Assembly: GCA_947683425.1 (NCBI GenBank)
Contig: CANTUQ010000344.1
Coordinates: 18,428-82,427, forward strand
Length of the DNA: 64,000 nucleotides
Direction of reading: 5' to 3'
DNA from: Excoecaria cochinchinensis
Lineage: Eukaryota > Streptophyta > Magnoliopsida > Malpighiales > Euphorbiaceae
In this document: positions 9,101 through 20,240 of the stretch, in pieces
How the letters are laid out: every line of letters begins with the position of its first letter
How positions within the stretch are numbered: position 1 is the first letter of the stretch
Program-made: the position numbers and the translations under genes
The notes under the pieces: generated by a model
Seen by the model: only the letters and a program-made list of their open reading frames with translations
What the model was told of the DNA's origin: nothing
The model's database searches: none

Positions 9101-12100
9101 GAAAACTCGATTGGAATAGCTACTGAAAGCTTGCCGGTCACAATGCATCGAGAATTGGTTTCGTCGCAATCCGACGAATTTTTACGGATTTCCCTAGGGG
9201 TACCAATAGGGAAAATCACCAAAAACGAGAAATCGTAAAAAGTGGTGAAGTTTTTGATCCGAGTCCAATAATGAAGGAAAACTCGATTGGAATAGCTACT
9301 GGAAGCTTGCCGGTCACAACGCATCGAGAATTGGATTCGTCGGAATCCGACGAATTTTTACGGATTTCCCTAGGGGTACGACTAGGGAAAATCACCAAAA
9401 TCGAGAAATCGTAAAAAGTGGTGAAATTTTGGATCTGAGTCCAATAATTCAGGAAAACTCCATTGTAATAGCTACTGGAAGCTTGCCGTTCACAACGCAT
9501 CGAGAATTATTTGGTCGGAATTTTTACGGATTTTCCTAGGGGCACCACTAGGGAAAATCACCAAAATCGAGAAATCGTAAAAAGTGGTAAAATTTGGTAC
9601 CCGAGTCCAATAATTTAGGAAAACTAGATTGGAATAGCTACTGGAAGCTTGTCGGTCACAACGCATCGAGAATTGGTTTCGTCGGAATCCGACGAATTTT
9701 TACGGATTTCCCTAGGGGCACCAGTAGGGAAAATCACCAAAATCGAGAAATCGTAAAAAGTGGTGAAATTTTTGATCCGAGTCCAATAATTCAGGATAAC
9801 TCGATTGGAATTGCTACTGGAAGCTTACCGGTCACAACGCAACGAGAATTGGCTTCGTCAAAATTTTTACGGATTTCCCAAGGGGTACCACTAGGGAAAA
9901 TCAACAAAATCGAGAAATCGTAAAAAGTGGTGAAATTTTTGATCCAAGTCCAATAATTAAGGAAAACTCGATTGGAATAGCGACTTGAAGCTTGCCGGTC
10001 ACAACGCATCGAGAATTGGTTTCGTCGGAATCCGACGAATTTTTACGGATTTCCCTAGGGGTACCACCAGGGAAAATCACAAAAATCGAGCAATCGTAAA
10101 AAGTGGTGAAATTTAGGATCAGAGTCCAATAATTCAAGAAAACTCGATTGGAATAGCTACCGGAAGCTTGCCGGTCACAACGCATAGAGAATTGGCTTCG
10201 TCAAAATTTTTACGGATTTCCCAAGGGGTACCACTAGGGAAAATCACAAAAATCGAGAAATCCTAAAAAGTGGTGAAATTTTGGATCCGAGTCCAATAAT
10301 TAAGGAAAACTCGATTGGAATAGCTACTGGAAGCTTGCTAGTCATAACGCATCGAGAATTGGCTTCGTCGGAATCCGACGAATTTTTACGGATTTCCCTT
10401 GGGGTACCACTAGGGAAAATCACCAAAATCGAGCAATCGTAAAAAGTGTTGAAATTTTGGATCAGAGTCCAATAATTCAGAAAAACTCGATTGGAATAGC
10501 TACCGGAAGCTTTCCGGTCACAACGCGTAAAGAATTGGTTTCGTCGGAATCCGATAAAATTTTACGGATTTCCCTAGGGTTAACACTTAGGAAAATCACA
10601 AAAATCGAGAAATCGTGAAAAGTGGTGAAATTTTGGATCCGAGTCCAATAATTCAAGAAAAATCGATTTGAATAGCTAATGGAAGCTTGCCAGTCTCAAC
10701 GCATCGAGAATTGACTTCATCGGAATCCGACGAATTTTTACGGATTTCCCTAGGGGTACCACTAGGGAAAATTACCAAAATGGAGAAATCGTAAAAAGTG
10801 GTGAAATTTTTTATCCGAGTCCAATAATTCAAGAAAACTCGATTGGAATAGCTACTGCATGCTTGCCGGTCACAACGCATCGAGAATCGGTTTCGTAGGA
10901 ATTTTTACGGATTTCCCTAGGGGTACTACTATTGAAAATTACCAAAATCGAGAAATCGTAAAAAGTGGTGAAATTTTGGATCCGAGTCCAATAATTAAGG
11001 AAAACTCGATTGGAATAGCGACTTGAAGCTTGCCGGTCACAACGCATCGAGAATTGGATTCGTCGGAATTTTTACGGATTTCCCTAGGGGTACCACTAGG
11101 GAAAATCAACAAAATCGAGAAATCGTAAAAAGTGGTGAAATTTTGGATACAAGTCCAATAATTAAGGAAAACTCGATTGGAATAGCAACTGGAAGCTTGC
11201 CGGTCACAACGCATCGAGGATTCGTCGAAATTTTTACAGATTTCTCTAGGGGTACCACTAGGGTAAATCACCAAAATCGAAAAATCGTAAAAAGTTGTGA
11301 AAATTTTGATCCGAGTCCAATAATTCAGGAAAACTCGATTGGAATAGCTAATAGAAGCTTGCCGGTCACAACGCATCGAGAATTGGCTTCGTCGGAATCC
11401 GACGAATTTTTACGGATTTCACTAGGGGTACCACTAGGGAAAATCACCAAAATCGAGAAATCATAAAAAGTGGTGAAATTTTGGATCCGAATCCAATAAT
11501 TCAAGAAAACTCGATTGCAATAGCTACTGGAAGCTTGCCGGTCACAACGCTTCGAGAATTGGTTTCGTCTGAATCCGAGAATTTTTTACGGATTTCCCTA
11601 GGGGTACCCCTAGGGAAAATCACCAAAATCGAGAAATAATAAAAAGTGGTGAAATTTTGGATCCGAGTCCAATAATTTAGGAAAACTCGATATGAATAGC
11701 TACTGGAAGCTTGCCGGTCACAACGCATCGAGAATTGGATTAATCGGAATCCGACGAATTTTTACGGATTTCCCTAGGGGTACCACTAGGGAAAATCACC
11801 AAAATCGAGAAATCCTAAAAAGTGGTGAAATTTTGGATCCGAGTCCAATAATTAAGGAAAACTCGATTGGAATAGCTACTGGAAGCTTGTCGATCACAAC
11901 GCATCGAGAATTGGTTTCGTCGAAATTTTTTCGGATTTTCCTAGGGGTACCACTAGGGAAAATCGCCAAAATCGAGAAATCGTAAAAAGTGGTGAAAATT
12001 TTTATCCGAGTTCAATAATTCAGGAAAACTCGATTGGAATAGCTACCGGAAGCTTGCCGGTCACAACGCGTAAAGAATTGGTTTCGTCGGAATCCGACAA

Positions 12101-12640
12101 AATTTTACGGATTTCCCTAGGGTTACCAATTAGGAAAATCACAAAAATCGAGAAATCGTAAAAAGTGGTGAAATTTTGGATCCGAGTCCAATAATTCAGG
12201 AAAACTCGATTGGAATAGCTACTGGAAGCTTGCCGGTCACAACGCATCGAGAATTGGTTTCGTCGGAATCCGACGAATTTTTACGGATTTCTCTAGGGGT
12301 ACCACTAGGAAAAATCACAAAAATCAAGAAATCGTAAAAAGTGGTGAAATTTTGAATCCGAGTCCAATAATTTAGGAAAACTCAAATGGAACAGCTACTG
12401 GAAGCTTGCCGGTCACAACGCATCGAGAATTGGTTTCGTCGGAATTTTTACGGATTTCCCTAGGGGTACCACTTGTGAAAATCACCAAAATCGAGAAATC
12501 TTAAATAGTGGTGAAATTTTGGATCCGAGTCCAATAATTCAGGAAAACTCGATTGCAATAGCTACTGGATGCTTGCCGGTCACAATGCATCGAGAATTGG
12601 ATTCGTCGAAATCCGACAAATTTTTTCGGATTTCTCTAGG
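9100..12640 (+). repeat. Array interval, mostly long monomers with displaced copies
   Basis: Contains the partners of the 2,725-, 4,916- and 6,282-bp displaced pairs. Two GAGCAATCGTAAAAAG / GATCAGAGTCC monomers lie about 344 bp apart near 10.09 and 10.43 kb, and the same markers recur near 15.63 kb. One short monomer near 11,218 has lost about 7 bp (GCATCGAGGATTCGTCG). An extra GGTACC arises out of phase at 9,596-9,601. No gene seen. Confidence 0.65.
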
Positions 12641-12659
12641 GGTACCACTAGGAAAAATC

Positions 12660-13030
12660 ACAAAAATCGAGAAATCGTAAAAAGTGGTAAAATTTTTGAT
12701 CCGAGTCCAATAATTCAGGAAAACTCGATTGGAATAGCTATTGGAAGCTTTTCGGTCACAACGCATCGAAAATTGGCTTCATTGGAATCCGACGAATTTT
12801 TACGGATTTCCCTATGGGTACCACTAGGAAAAATCACCAAAATCGAGAAATCGTAAAAAGTGGTGAAATTTTGGATCTGAGTCCAATAATTCAGGAAAAC
12901 TCGATATGAATAGCTACTGGAAGCTTACCGGTAACTACACATCGAGAATTTGCTTCGTCGGAATCCGACGAATTTTTTCGAATTTCCTTAGAGGTACTAT
13001 TAGGGAAAATCACCAAAATCGAGAAATCGA
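12660..13030 (+). repeat. Segment duplicated at 17.37-17.74 kb (offset 4,706 bp)
   Basis: Two successive monomers share rare variants with the distal copy: ATTGGAAGCTTTTCGGTC (12,740 and 17,446), CATCGAAAATTGGCTTC, CATTGGAATCCG, TTCCCTATGGGTACC, CTCGATATGAATAGC (12,900 and 17,606), GGAAGCTTACCGGTAACTAC and TTTTTTCGAATTTCC. Every marker keeps the 4,706-bp offset. Confidence 0.87.
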
Positions 13031-13689
13031 AAAAAGTGGTGAAATTTTGGATCCGAGTCCAATAATTCAGGAAAACTCGATTGGAATAGCTACTGCAAGC
13101 TTGCCGGTCACAACGCATCGAGAATCGGTTTCGTCGGAATTTTTACGGATTTTCCTAGGGGTACCACTAGTGAAAATCACCAAAATCGAGAAATCGTAAA
13201 AAGTGGTGAAATTTTTTATCCGAGTCCAATAATTCAGGAAAACTCGATTGGAATAGCTACTGCAAGCTTGCCGGTCACAACGCATCGAGAATTTGTTTCG
13301 TCGGAATTTTTACGGATTTCCCTAGGGGTACCACTAGTTAAAATTACAAAAATCTAGAAATCGTAAAAAGTGGTGAAATTTTGGATCCGATTCCAATAAT
13401 TCAGGAAAACTCGATTGGAATAGCTACTGGATGCTTGCCAGTCACAACGTATAGAGATTTGGTTTCGTCGAAATCTGACAAATTTTTACGGATTTCCCTA
13501 GGGTTACCACTAGGGAAAATCACCGAAATCGAGAAATCGTAAAAAGTGGTGAAATTTTTGATCCGAGTCCAATAATTCAGGAAAACTCGATTGGAATAGC
13601 TACTGGAAGCTTGCCGGTCACAATGCATCGTTAATTGGCTTCGTCGAAATCCGACGAATTTTTATGGATTTCCCAAGGGGTACCACTAG

Positions 13690-14740
13690 GGAAAATCACC
13701 AAAATCGAGAAATCGTAAAAAGTGGTGAAATTTTGGATCCGAGTCCAATAATTCAGGAAAACTCGATTGGAATAGCTACTGGAAAATTGCCGGTCACAAT
13801 GCATCCAGAATTTGTTTCGTCGGAATCCGACGAATTTTCACGGATTTCTCTAGGGGTACCCCTAGGAAAAATCACCAAAATGGAGAAATCGTAAAAAGTG
13901 GAGAAATTTTTGATCCGAGTCCAATAATTCAGAATAACTCGATTGGAATAGCTACTGGAAGCTTTCCGGTCACAACACATCGAGAATTGGTTTCGTCGGA
14001 ATCCGACGAATTTTTACGGATTTCACTTGGGGTACCACTAGGGAAAATCACCAAAATCGAGAAATCGTAAAAAGTGGTGAAATTTTTGATCCGAGTCCAA
14101 TAATACAGGAAAACCCGATTGGAATAGCTACTGGAAGCTTGCCGGTCACAACGCATCGAGAAATGGTTTCGTCGGAATCCGACGAATTTTTACGGATTTC
14201 GCTAGGGGTACCACTAGGAAAAATCACAAAAATTGAGAAATCGTAAAAAGTGATAAATTTTGGATCCGAGTCCAATAATTCAGGAAAACTCGATTGGAAT
14301 AGCTACTGGAAAATTGCCGGTCACAATGCATCCAGAATTTGTTTCGTCGGAATCCGACGAATTTTTACGGATTTCTCTAGGGGTACCCCTAGTAAAAATC
14401 ACCAAAATCGAGAAATCGTAAAAAGTGGAGAAATTTTTGATCCGAGTCCAATAATTCACAATAACTCGATTGGAATAGCTACTGGAAGCTTGCCGGTCAC
14501 AACGCATCGAGAATTGGCTTCGTCGGAATCCGATAAATTTTTACGGATTTCGCTAGGGGTACCACTAGGGAAAATCACCAAAATCGAGAAATCGTAAAAA
14601 GTGGTGAAATTTTTGATCCGAGTCCAATAATTTAGGAAAACTCGATATGAATAGCTACTGGAAGCTTGCCGGTCACAACGCATCGAGAATTTGTTTCGTC
14701 GGAATCCGACAAAATTTTACGGATTTCCCTAGGGTTACCA
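13690..14740 (+). repeat. 527-bp trimeric tandem, two copies
   Basis: GGAAAATTGCCGGTCACAAT followed by GCATCCAGAATTTG recurs at 13,781 and 14,308, and a GTGGAGAAATTTTTGATCC monomer follows each time, as does a GCTAGGGG or CTTGGGG core monomer. All spacings are 527 bp, three long monomers minus one base. The two copies differ by scattered substitutions. Confidence 0.87.
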
Positions 14741-14979
14741 CTTAGGAAAATCAAAAAAATCGAGAAATCGAAAAAAGTGGTGAAATTTTGGACCCGAGTC
14801 CAATAATTTAGGAAAACTTGATTGGAATAGCTACTGGAAGCTTCCCGATCACAACGAATCGAGAATTGGCTTCGTCGGAATCCGACGAATTTTTACGAAT
14901 TTCGCTAGGGGTACCACTAGGAAAAATCACAAAAATCGAGAAATTGTAAAAAGTGGTGAAATTTTGGATCCGAGTCCAA

Positions 14980-17110
14980 TAATTCAGGAAAACTCAAATG
15001 GAACAGCTACTGGAAGCTTGCCGGTCACAACGCATCGAGAATTAGTTTCGTCGGAATTTTTACGGATTTCCCTAGGGGTACCACTAGTGAAAATCAACAA
15101 AATCGAGAAATCGTAAATAGTGGTGAAATTTTGGATCCGAGTCCAATAATTCAGGAAAACTCGATCGCAATAGCTACTGGATGCTCGCAAGGCACAACGC
15201 ATCGAGAATTGGCTTCGTCGGAATCCGACGAATTTTTACGGATTTCCCTAGGGGTACCACTAGGGAAAATCACCAAAATCGAGAAATCGTTAAAAGTGGT
15301 GAAATTTTGGATCCGAGTCCAATAATTCAGGAAAACTAGATTGGAATAGCTACTGGAAGCTTGCCGGTCACAACTCATCAAGAATTGGCTTTGTCGAAAT
15401 CCGACGAATATTTACGAATTTCCCTGGGGGTACTACTAGGGATAATCATCAAAATCGAGAAATCGTAAAAAATGGTGAAATTTTGGATCCGAGTCCAATA
15501 ATTCAGGAAAACTCGATTGGAATAGCTACTGGATGCTTGCCGGTAACAACGCATCGAGAATTGGCCTCGTCGGAATCCGACGAATGTTTACGGATTTCCC
15601 TAGGGGTACCACCAGGGAAAATAACCAAAATCGAGCAATCGTAAAAAGTGGTGAAATTTTGGATCAGAGTCCAATAATTCAGGAAAACTCGATTGGAATA
15701 GCTACCGGAAGCTTGCCGGTCACAACGCATAGAGAATTGGCTTCTTCGGAATCCGACAAATTTTTACGGATTTCCCTAGGGTTACCACTTAGGAAAATCA
15801 CAAAAATCGAAAAATCGTAAAAAGTGGTGAAATTTTTGATCCGAGTCCAATAATTCAGAAAAACTCGATCGGAATAGCTACTGGAAGCTTGCCGGTCACA
15901 ACGCATCGAGAATTAGCTTCGTCGGAATTCGACGAATTTTTACGGATTTCGCTAGGGGTACCACTAGGAAAAATCACAAAAATCGAGAAATCGTAAAAAT
16001 TGGTGAAATTTTGGATCCGAGTCCAAAAATTCAAGAAAACTCAAATGGAATAGCTACTGAAAGCTTGCCGGTCACAACGCATCGAGAAATGGCTTCGTCG
16101 GAATCCGATAAATTTTTACGGATTTCGCTAGGGGTACCACTAGAGAAAATCACCAAAATCGAGAAATCGTAAAAAGTGGTGAAATTTTTGATCCGAGTCC
16201 AATAATTAAGGAAAACTCGATATGAATAGCTACTGGAAGCTTGTCGGTCTCAACACATCGAGAATTGGCTTCGTCGGAATATGACGAATTTTTACGGATT
16301 TCCCTAGGGGTACCACTAGGGAAAATCACAAAAATTGAGAAATCGTAAAAAGTGGTGAAATTTTTTATCCGAGTCCAATAATTCAGGAAAACTCAATTGG
16401 AAAAGCTACTGCAAGCTTGCCGGTCACAACGCATTGAGAATTGGTTTCGTCGAAATTTTTACGGATTTCCCTAGGAGTACCACTAGTGAAAATCACCAAA
16501 ATCGAGAAATAGTAAAAAGTGGTGAAATTTTTTATCCGAGTCCAATAATTCAGGAAAACTCGATTGGAATAGCTACTGCAAGCTTGCCGGTCACAACGCA
16601 TCGAGAATTGGTTTCGTCGGAATTTTTACGGATTTTCCTCGGGGTACCACTAGTGAAAATCACCAAAATCGAGAAATCGTAAAAAGTGGTGAAATTTTGG
16701 ATCTGAGTCCAATAATTCAGGAAAACTCGATTGGAATAGCTACTGGAAGCTTGCCAGTCACAACGCATAGAGAATTGACTTCGTCGGAATCCGACAAATT
16801 TTTACGGATTTCCCTAGAGTTACCACTAGGAAAAATCACCAAAATCGAGAAATCGTAAAAAGTGGTGAAATTTTTGATCCAAGACCAATAATTCAGGAAA
16901 ACTCGAATGGAATAGCTACTGGAAGCTTGCCGGTCACAACGCATCGTGAATTGGCTTCGTCTGAATCCGATGAATTTTTACGTATTTCGCTAGGTGTACC
17001 ACTCGGAAAAATCAACAAAATCGAGAAATCGCAAAAAGTGATGAAATTTTGGATTCAAGTCCAATAATTCAGGAAAACTCAAATGGAATAGCTACTGGAA
17101 GCTTGCCGGT
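14980..17110 (+). repeat. Hexamer-like spacing of a variant monomer
   Basis: The rare variant AACTCAAATGGAA (for AACTCGATTGGAA) occurs at 14,993, 16,040 and 17,078, and earlier at 12,381. The gaps 1,047 and 1,038 bp equal six monomers with one or two short units, and differ by 9 bp, the long/short difference. The gap from 12,381 is 2,612 bp. Based mainly on one marker with some flanking agreement. Confidence 0.55.
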
Positions 17111-17369
17111 CACAACGCATCAAGAATTGGTTTCGTCGGAATCCGACGAATTTTTACGGATTTCCCAAGGGGTACCACTAGGGAAAATCACCAAAATCGA
17201 GAAATCATAAAAAGTGGTGAAATTTTGGATCCGAGTCCAATAATTCAAGAAAACTCGATTGGAATAGCCACTGGAAACTTGCCGGTCACAACGCATCGAG
17301 AATTGACTTAATCGGAATCCGACGAATTTTTACGGATTTCCCTAGGGGTACCACTAGGAAAAATCACCA

Positions 17370-17740
17370 AAATCGAGAAATCGTAAAAAGTGGTGAAATT
17401 TTTGATCCGAGTCCAATAATTCAGGAAAACTCGATTGGAATAGCTATTGGAAGCTTTTCGGTCACAACGCATCGAAAATTGGCTTCATTGGAATCCGACG
17501 AATTTTTACGGATTTCCCTATGGGTACCACTAGGGAAAATCACCAAAATCGAGAAATCGTAAAATGTGGTGAAATATTGGATCTGAGTCCAATAATTCAG
17601 GAAAACTCGATATGAATAGCTACTGGAAGCTTACCGGTAACTACACATCGAGAATTTGCTTCGTCGGAATCCGACGAATTTTTTCGAATTTCCTTAGGGG
17701 TACTATTAGGGAAAATCACCAAAATCGAGAAATCGTTAAA
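17370..17740 (+). repeat. Distal copy of the 12.66-13.03 kb segment
   Basis: See the shared markers given for the proximal copy. This copy differs at a few bases (for example GGAAAATC against GAAAAATC after the core, and GTGAAATATTGG). It ends about 300 bp before the array inversion. Confidence 0.87.
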
Positions 17741-18028
17741 AGTGGTGAAATTTTGGATTCGAGTCCAATAATTCAGGAAAACTCGATTGGAATAGCTACT
17801 AGAACGTTGCCAGTCACAACGAATCGAGAATTGGTTTCGTCGGAATCCGATGAATTTTTACGGATTTCCCTAGGGGTATCATTAGGGAAAATCACCAAAA
17901 TCGAGAAATCGTAAAAAGTTTTGAAATTTTGGATTCGTATCCAATAATTCAGGAAAACTCAATTGGAATAGCTACCGGAAGCTTGCCGGTCACAACGCAT
18001 CGAGAATTAGCTTCGTCGGAATTTTTAC

Positions 18029-18060
18029 GGATTTCCCTACAGGTACCCGTAGGAAAATCC
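18029..18060. repeat. Head-to-head inversion junction on a GGTACC palindrome
   Basis: The array flips strand here. The arms GGATTTCCCTAC (18,029-18,040) and GTAGGAAAATCC (18,049-18,060) are inverted repeats with one mismatch, around ACAGGTACCC-type centre sequence with GGTACC at 18,042-18,047. The left half (CTACAGGTACC) resembles the reverse complement of the GGTACCTGTAGGG variant core seen near 1,210, 2,035, 7,672 and 8,346. The switch is in phase, with no filler DNA and no lost bases around the core. The last left monomer is short and the first right monomer is long, and they differ at several further positions, so the two flanks are not mirror copies of each other. Confidence 0.95.
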
Positions 18061-20240
18061 GTGAAAATTTTTCGGATTCCGACGAAGCAAATTCTCGATG
18101 CGTTGTGAACGGCAAGCTTCCAGTAGCTATTCCAATCGAGTTTTCCTTAATTATTGGACTCGGATCAAAAATTTCACCACTTTTTACGATTTCTCAATTT
18201 TGGTGATTTTCCCTAGTGGTACCCCTAGGGAAATCCGTGAAAATTTTTCGGATTCCGACAAAGCCAATTCTCGATGCGTTGTGACCGGCAAGCTTCCAGT
18301 AGCTATTTCAATCGGGTTATTCTTAATTATTGCACTCGGATCAAAAATTTCACCACTTTTTATGATTTTTCGATTTTGGTGATTTTCCCTAGTGGTAGCG
18401 CTAGGGAAATCCGTAAAAATTCGTCGGATTCCGATGAAACCAATTCTTGATGAGTTATGACCGGCAAGCTTCCAGTATCTATTTCAATCGAGTTTTCCTT
18501 AATTATTGGACTCGGATCAAAAATTTCACCATTTTTTACGATTTCTTGATTTTGGTGATTTTACATAGTGGTACCATTAGGGAAATCTGTAAAATTCCGA
18601 GAAACCAATTCTCGATGTGTTGTGATCGGCATGCTTCAAGTAGCTATTCCAATCGAGTTTTCTTGAATTATAGGACTCGGATCCAAAATTTCACCACTTT
18701 TTATGATTTCTCGATTTTGGTAATTATCTTTTGTGGTACCCCGAGTGAAATCCGTAAAAATTTTGACGAAGCCAATTCTCGATGCGTTGTGACCGGCAAG
18801 CTTCCAGTAGCTATTGCAATTGAGTTTTCATGAATTATTGGACTCGGATAAAAAATTTTACCACTTTTTACGATTTCTCGATTTTGATGATTTTCCCTAG
18901 TAGTACCCCTACGGAAATCCGTAAAAATTACGACGAAGCCAATTCTCGATGTATTGTGATCGGCAAGCTTCCAGTAGTTATTCCCATCGAGTTTTCCTGA
19001 GTTATTGGACTCGGATAAAAAATTTCACCACTTTTTACGATTTCTCGATTTTGGTAATTTTTCCGAGTGGTACCCCTAGGGAAATCAGTAAAAATTCGTT
19101 GGATTCCGATGAAGCCAATACTCGATGCGTTGTGACCAGCAAGCTCGCAGTAGCTATTCCAATCGAGTTTTCCTGAATTATTTGAATCGGATCAAAAATT
19201 TCACCACTTTTTACGATTTCTCGATTTTGGTGATTTTCCCTAGTGGTACCCGTAGGGAAATCCGTAAAAATTTCGATGAAGCCAATTCTCGATATATTGT
19301 GACCGGCAAACTTCCAGTAGCTATTCCCATCGAGTTTTCCTGAGTTATTGGACTCGGATAAAAAATTTCACCACTTTTTACGATTTCTCGATTTTGGTGA
19401 TTTTCTCTAGTGGTACCCCTAGGGAAATCCGTAAAAATTCGTCGGATTCCGATGAATCCAATTCTTTATGCGTTGTAACCGGCAAGCTTCCAGTAGCTAT
19501 TCCAATCGAGTTTTCCTGAATTATTGGACTCGGATCAAAAATTTCACCACTTTTTACGATTTCTCAATTTTTTTTATTTTCCCTAGTGGTACCCCAAGGG
19601 AAATCCTTAAAAATTTCGACGAAGCCAATTTTCGATGCATTGTGACCGGCAAGCTTCCAGTAGCTATTCCCTTCGATTTTTCCTGAATTATTGGACTCGG
19701 ATCTAAAATTTCACCACTCTTTACGATTTCTCGATTTTGGTGATTTTTCTTAGTGGTACACCTAGGGAAATCCGTAAAAATTCGTCGTATTCCTACGAAG
19801 CCAATTCTCGATTCGTTGTGACCGACAAGCTTCCAGTAGCTATTCCAATCGAATTTTTCTGAATTATTGGACTCGGATCCTAAATATCACCACTTTTTAC
19901 GATTTCTCGATTTTGGTGATTTTCCCTAGTGGTACCCCTAGGGAAATCCGTAAAAATTCGTTGGATTCCGACGAAGCCAATTCTCGATGCGCTTTGACCG
20001 GCAAGCTACCAGTAGCTATTACAATCGAGTTTTACTGAATTATTGGACTCGGATCCAAAATTTGTCGATTTCCGACGAAGCCAATTCTCGATACGTTGTG
20101 ACCGGCAAGCTTCCAGTAGCTATTCCAATCGAATTTTCAAGAATTATTGGACTCAGATCAAAAATTTCACCACTTTTTACGATTTTTCGATTTTGGTGAT
20201 TTTCCCTAGTGGTACCCCTAGGAAAATCCGTAAAAATTCG
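18045..20240 (-). repeat. First interval of the inverted array
   Basis: Mixed long and short monomers. The first two units share the private variant CCGTGAAAATTTTTCGG (18,061 and 18,237), 176 bp apart, which shows a local duplication next to the junction. A truncated monomer lies at about 20,063. No other element is visible. Confidence 0.7.
20055..20072 (-). repeat. Truncated monomer, about 72 bp deleted
   Basis: GGATCCAAAATTT is joined directly to GTCGATTTCCGACGAAG, leaving a unit of about 104 bp. The missing part includes CACCACTTTTTACG, the GGTACC core and AAATCCGTAAAAATTC. The similar runs CAAAATTT and AAAAATTC at the two ends suggest microhomology deletion. Confidence 0.87.

Larger units (their letters stand above)
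1..18044 (+). repeat. Left satellite array (reference orientation)
   Basis: An uninterrupted head-to-tail array of roughly 105 monomers. Reading along the plus strand each unit runs: GGTACC core, CACTAGGGAAAATCACC, AAATCGAGAAATCG, AAAAAGTGGTGAAATTTT, often GGATCC, GAGTCCAATAATTCAGG, AACTCGATTGGAATAGC, AAGCTT, GCCGGTCACAACGCATCGAG, then the 19-bp dyad (long form) or half of it (short form), then TTTTTACGGATTTCCCTAGG into the next core. Spacing between cores is 176 or 167 bp apart from small local indels. The array is already running at base 1, so its left edge is not in the window. No unique sequence interrupts it. This is the typical form of a centromeric or pericentromeric satellite; the family is not one I can name. 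Confidence 0.97.

Noticed and set aside
9596..9601. Extra GGTACC as a second core in one monomer
   Set aside because: It arises from a base change in GGATCC-adjacent sequence (TTTGGTACCCGAG), is out of phase and lacks the TTTCCCTAG arms.
18029..18060. Junction as a fold-back assembly artefact
   Set aside because: The two flanks differ in length class and at several positions, so they are not mirror images. Long reads are still needed to exclude a misjoin completely.
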